Below are positions 1 to 7,522 of a stretch of DNA of 25,757 nt, piece after piece. How positions within the stretch are numbered: the stretch's first letter is position 1; each line of letters starts with the position of its first letter. Both the position numbers and the translations under genes were made by a program. The DNA comes from CAYWNA01 sp964459305 (GTDB lineage Bacteria > Planctomycetota > Planctomycetia > Pirellulales > Pirellulaceae): positions 1 to 25,757 of the forward strand of contig CAYWNA010000192.1 of assembly GCA_964459305.1 (NCBI GenBank), in the 5' to 3' direction. Under the pieces are notes generated by a model. That model saw nothing but the letters and a program-made list of their open reading frames with translations, did not search any database and was not told the origin of the DNA.

Positions 1-418
1 ACTCCAAAATGCACCGTGCATCGCCACCAGCAATCCTCGTTCCGGGAGCCGCTGACGATGCCTGCTTTTCCTACATCGCCCAGGAAACTCAAACGGTCGA
101 ATCTACTGTTGAATGGCGAAAGATGCTCGCCCGATACGGCGCGGTGCCAATAGTATCTCTTGGTGGTTCGATGTCCAATGAGTCTCCCGCGGAAGCGCCG
201 CCGGGTTAGAGGAGCCGGTTCGCAACTGGCATCGGTGACGGCGCGCGGGTATGATAGGCTTACCAGTTTGACGAGACCCGCCCAGCGAATCTCGCCGGCA
301 CGGAGGCCCCATAGAGGAAAGCGGTTGTCTTGGGTCCCTTGCGCTTCTCGGACTCTGGACGCTGGTGGGCGGCCTGATCGTCAGCCTGTAGAGATGACAT
401 CTATCATCGGAGAATGCC
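1..418. other. Non-coding leader, no recognisable gene
   Basis: I see no convincing protein here. The open frames in this stretch are short, overlap one another on both strands and show no family motif. A weak promoter-like pair (CTGGCA at 226-231, TATGAT at 250-255, 18 nt apart) could serve the downstream kinase, but planctomycete promoters are poorly defined and this is a guess. A GGAG at about 410-413 is the ribosome binding site of the next gene. Confidence 0.5.
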
Positions 419-1312
419 ATGAGTGGGAAGCCAAAGAACAAGAAGGCGGACAAAGCCGAGACGAACGGTAACAACGCGGAGCCAACGTCGATCGCAGCTC
501 CCGAAGAGTTGGACGAACGCACGCGCCACAAGCCGAAGAAGATTCCCAATAAGTTCTACGAGGCGGAACTAGCCAAGCTCCAAGTGGAATTGGTGAAGAT
601 GCACCAGTGGGTGAAACACAAAGGTCTGAAAGTCGTCGTCATCTTTGAAGGCCGTGATGCGGCCGGCAAGGGCGGCGTCATCAAACGAATCATGCAGTGC
701 CTGAATCCCCGCATCTGTCGTGTTGTCGCCTTGGGTACGCCCACCGAACGCGAGAAGACGCAGTGGTACTTCCAGCGTTACGCACCTAATCTCCCAGCCG
801 CCGGCGAAATCGTCCTGTTCGATCGCAGTTGGTACAATCGTGCGGGCGTGGAACGCGTGATGGGATTCTGTACGCAGGAAGAGTATCAGGAGTTTCTTCG
901 CACATGTCCCGAGTTTGAAAGAATGCTCGTCCGATCGGGCATCGTGTTGATCAAGTACTGGTTTTCGGTCAGTGACAGCGAACAGGAACGCCGGTTCCAA
1001 TCGCGTATTGAAGATCCAACCAAACGTTGGAAGCTGAGTCCTATGGACCTGGAATCACGCAGCCAATGGGTTGAGTACTCCAAGGCAAAAGACGACATGT
1101 TCCGCTATACGGACATCAAGCAAGCGCCTTGGTTCGTCGTCAATGCGGACGTCAAGAAGCGGGCTCGGTTGAACTGCATCTCGCATTTGTTGAGTATGGT
1201 TCCCTACGACGATCTCACGCCGGAACCGATCGAGTTGCCGCCGCGTCAGGATGACTGCGGCTACATCCGGCCGCCGGTCACCGACCAGACTTTCGTGCCC
1301 GAGGTCTATTAG
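419..1312 (+). CDS. ppk2: Polyphosphate kinase 2 (PPK2 family)
   Basis: This cytosolic kinase transfers phosphate between inorganic polyphosphate and nucleotides; most class I PPK2 enzymes make ATP or GTP from the diphosphates. The 297-residue protein has a charged, probably disordered N-terminus (1-40), then the P-loop fold: Walker A at 77-86 (FEGRDAAGKGG region), the arginine/lid segment GTPTEREKTQWYFQRY near 106-121, and Walker B at 132-141 (VLFDRSWYNR) followed by AGVERVMGF. The RRF-SRIEDPTKRWKLSP stretch is typical of the family. Length fits a single-domain PPK2. The ATG has a GGAG about 6 nt upstream. Its stop lies only 8 nt from the stop of the convergent gene at 1321. Substrate preference (ADP or GDP) cannot be read from sequence alone. 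The family call is firm. Confidence 0.95.
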   Translation: MSGKPKNKKADKAETNGNNAEPTSIAAPEELDERTRHKPKKIPNKFYEAELAKLQVELVKMHQWVKHKGLKVVVIFEGRDAAGKGGVIKRIMQCLNPRICRVVALGTPTEREKTQWYFQRYAPNLPAAGEIVLFDRSWYNRAGVERVMGFCTQEEYQEFLRTCPEFERMLVRSGIVLIKYWFSVSDSEQERRFQSRIEDPTKRWKLSPMDLESRSQWVEYSKAKDDMFRYTDIKQAPWFVVNADVKKRARLNCISHLLSMVPYDDLTPEPIELPPRQDDCGYIRPPVTDQTFVPEVY

Positions 1313-1320
1313 AGCCTTGG

Positions 1321-1836
1321 CTAGTTCTCAGCGATTTGAAGCTGCCTGTGCCCGCGCCGTCTTTTCTGACCCTGTGCTATGACGCTGGCCTTCGGCTTCG
1401 GTGATGGCCGGAACGCGGAAACCCTTGCTTCGGCATCTCCGACTCGGTTCACGAGAAGGTTGATCTGTTCGGCCAGATCCTTCCAGAAGTCGTTTTGCCG
1501 AAAGTGCAGCGGCCGAATCTCCTCGCCCTGCGAATGCCGTTCCAACTCCTGATGAAACCGAAGCATCGGTCCGGCAAGACGGTGGCTGAAGCGGATGGAG
1601 TCGTAGATGACAAGGGGTAGCATCGCCACCGACAGCAGCAGAATCGGCCAATGATGGAGCAAAACGTTGAGGAAATGCGCCCAAGGGCCCTGATCCGGCC
1701 TGGCGAACGAGTGGATGGCGGCAAGCAGAACAGCCACGAACACGGTGAAAGCTGCCCAGTAGAGGATGGCTCGCTTGACCAGAGCGACTTGAATCGGAGA
1801 GCCAACGAAGATCTTTTCTCGTAGGCGATTGCGCAT
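1321..1836 (-). CDS. Two-TM membrane protein with HAMP-like segment
   Basis: I cannot name this 171-residue protein. It has two predicted membrane helices (about 23-44 and 62-80) followed by a HAMP-like region (about 81-132) with the pattern HRLAGPMLRF, an acidic connector, and FRQNDFWKDLAEQINLLVNRV. It then ends in a basic, probably disordered tail (QGQKRRRGHR). In chemoreceptors and histidine kinases a HAMP joins membrane helices to an output domain; here no output domain follows, so it may pass a signal to a partner or only fold as a membrane-anchored coiled coil. I chose the ATG at 1836 because a run of six G (1842-1847) sits 5 nt upstream; an in-frame TTG at 1860 is the alternative. It is convergent with ppk2. 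Confidence 0.7.
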   Translation of the reverse strand: MRNRLREKIFVGSPIQVALVKRAILYWAAFTVFVAVLLAAIHSFARPDQGPWAHFLNVLLHHWPILLLSVAMLPLVIYDSIRFSHRLAGPMLRFHQELERHSQGEEIRPLHFRQNDFWKDLAEQINLLVNRVGDAEARVSAFRPSPKPKASVIAQGQKRRRGHRQLQIAEN

Positions 1837-2090
1837 GAATTCCCCCCATTGGTGCCGCAAGTGGACACTAGTTAGTCAACCCTAGGTCAGAATGCGCAGT
1901 TGGCAAATATTTTTCCGAAGAGGGCGAGATAGAACAGATGCGGATGGGGACAGATCCGAACATTCGGAACGGTTTTCTCCATCGCTTGCCGAAGGAAACC
2001 GCCAAGGGCGGTCTGGCTCTGTGTGGCATGGCTGGGTGCAGGAATGGGTCTAACAAGCAAGCTGTGACACACCGCTGTGAGCACAGACCT
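1837..2090. other. Intergenic region with structured repeat
   Basis: This gap lies between the end of the transporter gene and the start of the small membrane protein, both on the minus strand. An imperfect inverted repeat pairs 2021-2033 with 2060-2072 (10 of 13 bases), and outer hexamers GGTCTG (2010-2015) and CAGACC (2084-2089) can close it. There is no T-run. It could be a processing or termination structure at the 3' end of the transporter mRNA, or a dispersed intergenic repeat. No gene is seen. Confidence 0.35.
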
Positions 2091-3152
2091 TCAACGAGAC
2101 GCATTCGACTTATCGTCCGTCGTCGCCCGCCGACGGCTGGGTCCTGCGATTGCGTGCTGAGTGGCAAGTAGGACGACGGCACCGATCACCATGGCGATGC
2201 CGGCCGACCACTGGACGCTCGTCAGGGTTTCCCTCAAGAATACATACGAAATCGCCGCTGTCACGAACGGAGTCAGTGCCCCGGTCCCTGAGGCGATGGC
2301 CGCACCAAGCCGTCCGACGGCGGTGTAGAGGAAGAAGTGTCCCAGAGCGATTCCGAGAATCGAAGATGCAACGAGCATGCACCAACTTTGCGTGGACATG
2401 GCCAACAGATCCTGCGGCCGACCAAAGGCGGCCATGGCCGTCAGTGTTCCGATCGATACGAATTGGGATACGACGCCAAAACCAACAACCGGGTGAATTC
2501 CGCGCAAGTAGTGGCGGACGCTGACCGAGTATAGGCCAAAGAAGAGGCTACAGAAGAGGATGATGGCAACGCCGGCGACGGTCACGTCCGGATCGAACAT
2601 GCCCTTGGTGATCGACAACACGAGGAAGCCGCCGACGGACAGCAACAATCCGATGTAGAACGTCGGTAGTCGTAACAGCCGCCGTTCATCGGGGAAGAAA
2701 CTCATGGCGCCCACCAGCGCCCACACCAGCGACATGCGAACGAAGAATCCGATGGAACTGGCCGTCAGGTAGTACGGTGCCAAGGCCCAAAGCACCTGCC
2801 CGGACAACGCGAGCAACGCGGGCACAACACAACGCGCGATCACGTGGCGATCCAGTCCGCCAGTGCGGTGTGCGACCAGCAAAATCGGCCAATACAGCAA
2901 TGCCGACAACGGATAGCGAAACCCGTTGGCAGTCCAAGCATCGATGGATGTCGTCAATTCGCGCAGCAAAACGGGAATCAATCCCCAACAGAGCACGGCG
3001 CCGATTGCCGCAGCCGTCCCGCAGATGTCAATGGTGTGATCGCGAGTGGGATTGGTGATGGCTGGCGTTCCTTCAAGGAGCTGCGGGCCTAATGCGTCAG
3101 CGCTGTCCGGGCGAACGACGGTTTGCGAAAATGACCAAATCCCAATGACCAA
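2091..3152 (-). CDS. EamA/DMT-family transporter
   Basis: This is an inner-membrane permease of the drug/metabolite transporter superfamily; substrates in this family range from amino acids to nucleotide sugars and cannot be predicted here. It carries the usual ten hydrophobic segments in two EamA repeats (about residues 48-180 and 190-335). Typical signatures are the first-helix AAAIGAVLCWGLIPVLLREL and the last repeat's GALTPFVTAAISYVFLRETLTSVQWSAGIAMVIGAVVLL. The start is uncertain: the only standard start codon before the first helix is the TTG at 3152, and this sits inside a 19-nt repeat (3130-3148) seen again before the uxaA-type gene. The first 40 residues look unrelated to the family, so true translation may begin later at a rare codon such as ATT. 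The adjacent gene at 3406 is divergent. Confidence 0.85.
   Translation of the reverse strand: MVIGIWSFSQTVVRPDSADALGPQLLEGTPAITNPTRDHTIDICGTAAAIGAVLCWGLIPVLLRELTTSIDAWTANGFRYPLSALLYWPILLVAHRTGGLDRHVIARCVVPALLALSGQVLWALAPYYLTASSIGFFVRMSLVWALVGAMSFFPDERRLLRLPTFYIGLLLSVGGFLVLSITKGMFDPDVTVAGVAIILFCSLFFGLYSVSVRHYLRGIHPVVGFGVVSQFVSIGTLTAMAAFGRPQDLLAMSTQSWCMLVASSILGIALGHFFLYTAVGRLGAAIASGTGALTPFVTAAISYVFLRETLTSVQWSAGIAMVIGAVVLLATQHAIAGPSRRRATTDDKSNASR
3130..3148. repeat. 19-nt dispersed repeat, copy A
   Basis: The 19-nt string AATGACCAAATCCCAATGA is identical to positions 21474-21492. Both copies lie at the 5' end of minus-strand genes in the same orientation. Short repeats of this kind are scattered between genes in planctomycete genomes; here it provides the doubtful TTG start of the transporter. 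Confidence 0.7.
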
Positions 3153-3405
3153 CGATGGAGTTTTTGAACACGCCTCATGCCAAATCGTTCGACCGTCCCA
3201 TCACCGTAGTGGCAGTCACCCAATTGAGCGAGAAATGCCATCCGGCAGACAGCCAACATGCCATAATTGATGATGGGCTTGGTTCGCGATCGAATATTGT
3301 CACGTACGGGAATCATCCGTCCGATTCGAACTTACAGACGCAATACGCGACTCGTACTGTCGTCATTGTTCGTTGTTGCTCGAATTTATCAACGGGACTT
3401 GAAAA

Positions 3406-4806
3406 ATGAAATTGTCCTTTCTCGGTGCAAATCGTCAGGTGACCGGATCGCGATACTGTTTGGAGGCTGCGGGCTCCAAGATCATGATCGATTGTGGGCT
3501 CGTTCAAGAACGCGAGTACGTGTCGCGCAACTGGGAACCGTGTCCGGTTGCTCCCAGCGGTGTAGACGCCTTGCTGTTGACGCATGTTCATATCGACCAC
3601 TGTGGCCTCATACCAAAACTGGTGTATGAAGGCTTTCACGGCCCCATCTATGCGACTCGGCCATCCGCGGGCTTGGCGGAAATCGTCTTGCGTGATTCGG
3701 CCCACATCCAGATGGAAGACGCCGCCTACAAGAGAAAGCGGCACAAGAAAGAGGGACGCCAAAGCAAGTACCCCGACACACCACTCTACACGGAAGCGGA
3801 CGCGGAGAAGGCGATCCCGCTGTTTCAGCCGACGCCGTACCTAAGACCCGTTAAAGTCAATGACGCTTTCGCGGTCACTTTTCACGACGCTGGCCACATC
3901 CTCGGATCGGCAATGCTGGAAGTGCTGGCTACCGAGGGCGATCGGGAACGGCGGTTTCTATTCTCCGGCGACGTTGGCCAGTGGGACAAGCCGATTATTC
4001 GAGATCCCACACTTTTCGATCACGCGGACTACGTGATCATGGAATCCACTTATGGCAGCCGCGACCATACGGATGGCGGAGACATCGAAGAGCAGCTCTG
4101 CGACGCGATCAACCGGACCGTCTCGCGGGGTGGTTCTGTCGTGGTTCCGACCTTTGCCATCGAACGAGCCCAAGAATTGATGTATCACATCAGCCGTTTG
4201 GTGCACGAGGATCGCATTCCCGATATCCAAGTCTATCTCGATAGCCCCATGGCGTGTGACGTGACGGAGGTCTTTCGAAAGTACCGCGATTGTTTCGACG
4301 CAGAGACCTGGCAGTTGATCGCGGCCAACGAGCCACCGCTACGTTTTCCAGGCTTGCGGTTGTCTCGTAGCGTGGAAGATTCCAAAGCGATAAATAGCAC
4401 CCAGATGCCCAGCGTCATCATGGCAACCTCCGGCATGTGCACGGCAGGCCGGATCAAGCACCATTTACGCCAGCGAATCGAACGCCCGGAGAACACAATC
4501 CTGTTCGTGGGCTATCAGGGACGCGGCACGCTCGGCCGGCACATTCAGGAGGGCGCATCGGAAGTCCGCATTCACGGTAGAATGCGTCGAGTGAGGGCAC
4601 GCATCGACCAAATACACGGCTTCTCAGGCCACGCCGACCGCGGTGCGCTGATGCGGTGGCTGACAAACCTGAAGGAGCCGCCGCGCCGCGTCTTTTTGAC
4701 GCACGGTGAAGAGGAAGCGACGCTGGATCTGGCCAAGCACATCGACGATCAGGTACACTGGCCGGTTCACGTGCCTGTGTATCGAGAGAGCGTGGATTTG
4801 GAGTGA
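3406..4806 (+). CDS. MBL-fold beta-CASP RNase (CPSF73/Ysh1-like)
   Basis: This is a predicted zinc-dependent RNA-processing nuclease of the metallo-beta-lactamase/beta-CASP superfamily, related to the eukaryotic mRNA 3'-end endonuclease CPSF73. In 466 residues I see the metal-binding HVHIDH at 60-65, the second histidine in DAGHILGS (H164), the aspartate in FSGDVG (D189), the ESTYGSRDH segment (213-221), a beta-CASP insertion from about 225 with VVVPTFAIERAQELMY, then MATSGMCTAGRIKHHL and the RMMBL-like C-terminus with HGFSGHAD and FLTHGE. A basic patch KRKRHKKEGRQSK lies near 109-121 in the usual insertion after the first domain. The ATG has only a weak purine-rich upstream region. The phosphatase gene follows 22 nt after its stop, so the two may be cotranscribed. 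The target RNA is unknown. Confidence 0.92.
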   Translation: MKLSFLGANRQVTGSRYCLEAAGSKIMIDCGLVQEREYVSRNWEPCPVAPSGVDALLLTHVHIDHCGLIPKLVYEGFHGPIYATRPSAGLAEIVLRDSAHIQMEDAAYKRKRHKKEGRQSKYPDTPLYTEADAEKAIPLFQPTPYLRPVKVNDAFAVTFHDAGHILGSAMLEVLATEGDRERRFLFSGDVGQWDKPIIRDPTLFDHADYVIMESTYGSRDHTDGGDIEEQLCDAINRTVSRGGSVVVPTFAIERAQELMYHISRLVHEDRIPDIQVYLDSPMACDVTEVFRKYRDCFDAETWQLIAANEPPLRFPGLRLSRSVEDSKAINSTQMPSVIMATSGMCTAGRIKHHLRQRIERPENTILFVGYQGRGTLGRHIQEGASEVRIHGRMRRVRARIDQIHGFSGHADRGALMRWLTNLKEPPRRVFLTHGEEEATLDLAKHIDDQVHWPVHVPVYRESVDLE

Positions 4807-4828
4807 AAGCCACGTTGGAGTCGAAACC

Positions 4829-6457
4829 ATGCGGTGGACGCTTGAGATTGTTCAGGGAAGCAACGTTGGCCGAAAATATGAACTCGCCGAGGACAGCATC
4901 TTACTCGGCCGGGACACGGTAAGTGGGATCCTGGTCGACGACCGGTTGGCGAGCCGAAACCATGCGCGATTGACCCTGTTGGGGCATTCGTATCTGCTCG
5001 AAGATCTGGGAAGCACGAACGACACGTATGTTAACGGCGAGATCGTTGAAGGGCAGGTACGACTTAAGAACGAAGACGTGATCAAGATCGGAAACACGCA
5101 GTTGATGGTGCGCAGGCACGTTTCCAGTGTGCTCGCCGAAGCAAGCGACGAGCGCGTGAGCGTTTTGAGCAACGTCGATGCTCGAACCGCAGCCGGCGCG
5201 GCGACGAAGACGAACGCCGAAGTCAAACTGCGTGCGATCCTTAAGATCACCGAAGCGTTGGGGACGACGTTGGATCTGAGGTCGGTGTTGTCGAAGATCA
5301 TTGACGGATTGTTGGAGATCTTTCCCCGCGCGGACCGCGCGTTGGTGTTACTGGTCGAGGGTGAACGACTCGTACCCAAAGCCTCAAAACACAGACGAGG
5401 CGATTCGGAGAACATCAAGTACAGTAGCACGATTGTCAAACGGGCGATGGAGAATCGCGAAGCGATCGTCAGCGCCGACGTCGCTGACGACGATCGACTT
5501 CCAGTCACACAGAGTATGGTCGAGTGCGAAATCCGATCTGTCATGTGTGTGCCTCTGCTGTCCCAGGAGATGGGCGTGCTAGGCGTTATTCAATTGGATG
5601 CACGGAGCGTCGGATGGCGGTTTGGCGCAGAGGATGCACAGATCCTAGCTAGTGTGGCTCGGCAGGCGTCGATTTCGGTCCAGTACGCGCAACTTCACAA
5701 CGAGATGGTGAAGCAGGCCCGGTTGCGGAAGGAGATGGATTTTGCACGGGAGGTGCAGCACCATTTCCTCCCCAAGACCCCGCCGGAGTCGAGAGGCTAT
5801 CGGTTTTGGGCTTATTACTCGGCGGCAGGCAAAGTGGGCGGGGACTACTACGACTTCGTGCCGCTTCCCAATGGAAGCCAAGCTGTGTTGCTGGGCGACG
5901 TGTGCGGCAAGGGCGTTCCCGCTGCCCTGATGATGGCGAAGCTATCGGCGGTGTGCAAGGTGGCGCTGTTGAGTCAACCGGATCGTATTGTCGACGCCAT
6001 GATGGCAATTAATAACGAGGTTTGCGAAGCGAGCCACGACACCTCATTCGTCACGCTGGTGTTGTGCGTCATCGATCCCGACACGCACGAAATTACCCTA
6101 GCCAACGCCGGCCACATGTCTCCGCTCGTCCGCCGAGCAGACGGAACCATCGACGCGCCGGCCGACCAGGAGGTGCGCGGGTATCCGCTGGGCTTCTTCA
6201 AGGATTCGGATTACCGGACGGCTTCCACGTCCCTGGCTCCCGGCGAATCCATGCTTCTCTACAGTGACGGCATTAGCGAAGCGATGAATACTGCCAATGA
6301 ACTCTACACCGACGAGCGGGTAACCAGCCAGATGGCAGGCATGCAGGGAAGGACTGCAAGTGAGATCGGCGAGACGCTGCTCGAGGACGTTCGATGCCAC
6401 GCAGGCGAGTGCGAACAAAGCGACGACATCTCGCTGGTCGTGTTCCAGCGTGCGTAA
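4829..6457 (+). CDS. FHA-GAF-PP2C (SpoIIE/RsbU-type) phosphatase
   Basis: This is a cytosolic signalling serine/threonine phosphatase. The 542-residue chain runs FHA domain (about 4-97), GAF domain (about 130-290), a short helix containing REVQHHFLPKTPP, then a PP2C/SpoIIE catalytic domain (about 320-541). FHA residues for phosphothreonine binding are present: G27-R28, S42/H45, G61-S62-T63-N64 and N69-G70. Metal-binding aspartates of PP2C are present: D339 in GGDYYDF, D357 in GDVCGKG, D480 in YSDGISE and D532/D533 in QSDDIS. By analogy with RsbU it probably dephosphorylates an anti-sigma-factor antagonist, with GAF sensing a small ligand and FHA recruiting a phosphorylated partner; no such partner is encoded in this window. 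I chose ATG 4829, which has GGAG 8 nt upstream (4817-4820), over upstream in-frame codons that overlap the previous gene. Confidence 0.93.
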   Translation: MRWTLEIVQGSNVGRKYELAEDSILLGRDTVSGILVDDRLASRNHARLTLLGHSYLLEDLGSTNDTYVNGEIVEGQVRLKNEDVIKIGNTQLMVRRHVSSVLAEASDERVSVLSNVDARTAAGAATKTNAEVKLRAILKITEALGTTLDLRSVLSKIIDGLLEIFPRADRALVLLVEGERLVPKASKHRRGDSENIKYSSTIVKRAMENREAIVSADVADDDRLPVTQSMVECEIRSVMCVPLLSQEMGVLGVIQLDARSVGWRFGAEDAQILASVARQASISVQYAQLHNEMVKQARLRKEMDFAREVQHHFLPKTPPESRGYRFWAYYSAAGKVGGDYYDFVPLPNGSQAVLLGDVCGKGVPAALMMAKLSAVCKVALLSQPDRIVDAMMAINNEVCEASHDTSFVTLVLCVIDPDTHEITLANAGHMSPLVRRADGTIDAPADQEVRGYPLGFFKDSDYRTASTSLAPGESMLLYSDGISEAMNTANELYTDERVTSQMAGMQGRTASEIGETLLEDVRCHAGECEQSDDISLVVFQRA

Positions 6458-6515
6458 GGATCGATCGATAAGTGTCAACTTTCGAGTTGCGCCAGCGAAC
6501 CCCTGAAAACAGATT

Positions 6516-6572
6516 GTCGCCGTGTTCTCCGAACTCGGCGTCTTCCCCACCGACCTCGGAGAGGACGGCGAC
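6516..6572. repeat. Imperfect inverted repeat, 17-nt arms
   Basis: Arms 6516-6532 and 6556-6572 match at 15 of 17 bases as an inverted repeat, with a 23-nt loop. It lies in the 222-nt gap between the phosphatase and nfnA. No T-run follows on the plus strand, so it is not a classic intrinsic terminator; it may protect a 3' end or be a dispersed palindromic element. Confidence 0.6.
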
Positions 6573-6679
6573 AGACGCGACAGGCGATCTGCGAGAGTTG
6601 TATCACCAACCTTGACGGTATGGCCAGTTTTGATAGCATGAGCCCTCTTTTGTGCATGGGCCGTTTTTTGGAGCAACGC

Positions 6680-7522
6680 ATGTCGCGTATCCTTGAGAAA
6701 AGAGAGTTGGTCACTGATATTCATGAAATGGTCGTCGAGGCTCCGCGTCTGGCGGCAAAAGGCCGCCCCGGACAATTCGTCATTGTCATGTGCGACGAGC
6801 AAGGCGAGCGAATCCCGCTGACTATCGCCGATAGCGACCCGTCAGCTGGAACGATCACCATGGTTTTGATGGTGGTAGGCACATCGTCGGGCAAGCTGGC
6901 CAGGCTGGAGGAGGGCGACGACCTGTACGCTCTGATGGGGCCGCTGGGCCAGCCGTCCGAAATCGACGATGCGGGCACCGTGGTCATGGTGGCGGGCGGT
7001 GTGGGCACGGCGCCGATCTATCCTATCGCCAAGGCCATGCGAGATCGGGGCAATCGAGTCATCACGATTCAAGGTGCACGAACGTCGGATCTGCTCTTCT
7101 GGGTCGACAAAATGGCCGCCGTAAGTGATGAGCATATCATTACCACGGACGACGGATCCGAAGGCCGCAAAGGCTTGGTGACCGATCCGCTCCGCGAGCT
7201 GCTCGAAGAAGACACGGACGGCAAGATCGGCTCTGTCTATGCGATTGGCCCAGCCATCATGATGAAGTTCTGTGCCGCGACGACCAAGCCGTTCGGTGTC
7301 AAGACGATCGTCAGCCTAAACACCATCATGGTAGATGGCACAGGCATGTGCGGCGGTTGTCGAGTGCGAGTGGGCGAACGGACCTTTTTCACCTGTGTGG
7401 ACGGGCCGGAATTCGACGGGCATTCGGTGGATTGGGACGGCGTTCTCGATCGTCAGAAGGTCTATGTGGCCGAAGAGAAGTGCTCGCTTGACCGCTATGT
7501 GGAGGAAAGCCAGCAGGGATGA
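6680..7522 (+). CDS. nfnA: NfnA: FAD/NAD- and [2Fe-2S]-binding subunit of ferredoxin:NADP oxidoreductase
   Basis: This is the small subunit of NfnAB, which transfers electrons between NADH, ferredoxin and NADPH, in characterised members by flavin-based bifurcation. The same family is also annotated as SudB or as a dihydroorotate dehydrogenase electron-transfer-like protein. The 280 residues contain the FAD-binding segments RPGQFVIV (29-36) and RIPLTIAD (44-51), an NAD-binding GGVGTAPIYPIAKAM (106-120), and a C-terminal cluster motif D219-G-T-G-M-C224-G-G-C227 with C239 followed by VDGPEFDGH. The Asp plus three Cys set matches the unusual [2Fe-2S] site known in NfnA. ATG 6680 has GGAG 6 nt upstream (6670-6673); an earlier in-frame ATG lacks one. 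Its stop overlaps the next start as ATGA, so the two subunits are translationally coupled. Confidence 0.9.
   Translation: MSRILEKRELVTDIHEMVVEAPRLAAKGRPGQFVIVMCDEQGERIPLTIADSDPSAGTITMVLMVVGTSSGKLARLEEGDDLYALMGPLGQPSEIDDAGTVVMVAGGVGTAPIYPIAKAMRDRGNRVITIQGARTSDLLFWVDKMAAVSDEHIITTDDGSEGRKGLVTDPLRELLEEDTDGKIGSVYAIGPAIMMKFCAATTKPFGVKTIVSLNTIMVDGTGMCGGCRVRVGERTFFTCVDGPEFDGHSVDWDGVLDRQKVYVAEEKCSLDRYVEESQQG

Noticed and set aside
4852..5544. Minus-strand open frame of about 230 codons
   Set aside because: It is opposite the FHA-GAF part of the phosphatase; composition is Ser/Thr/Arg-rich, as expected for a reverse frame.
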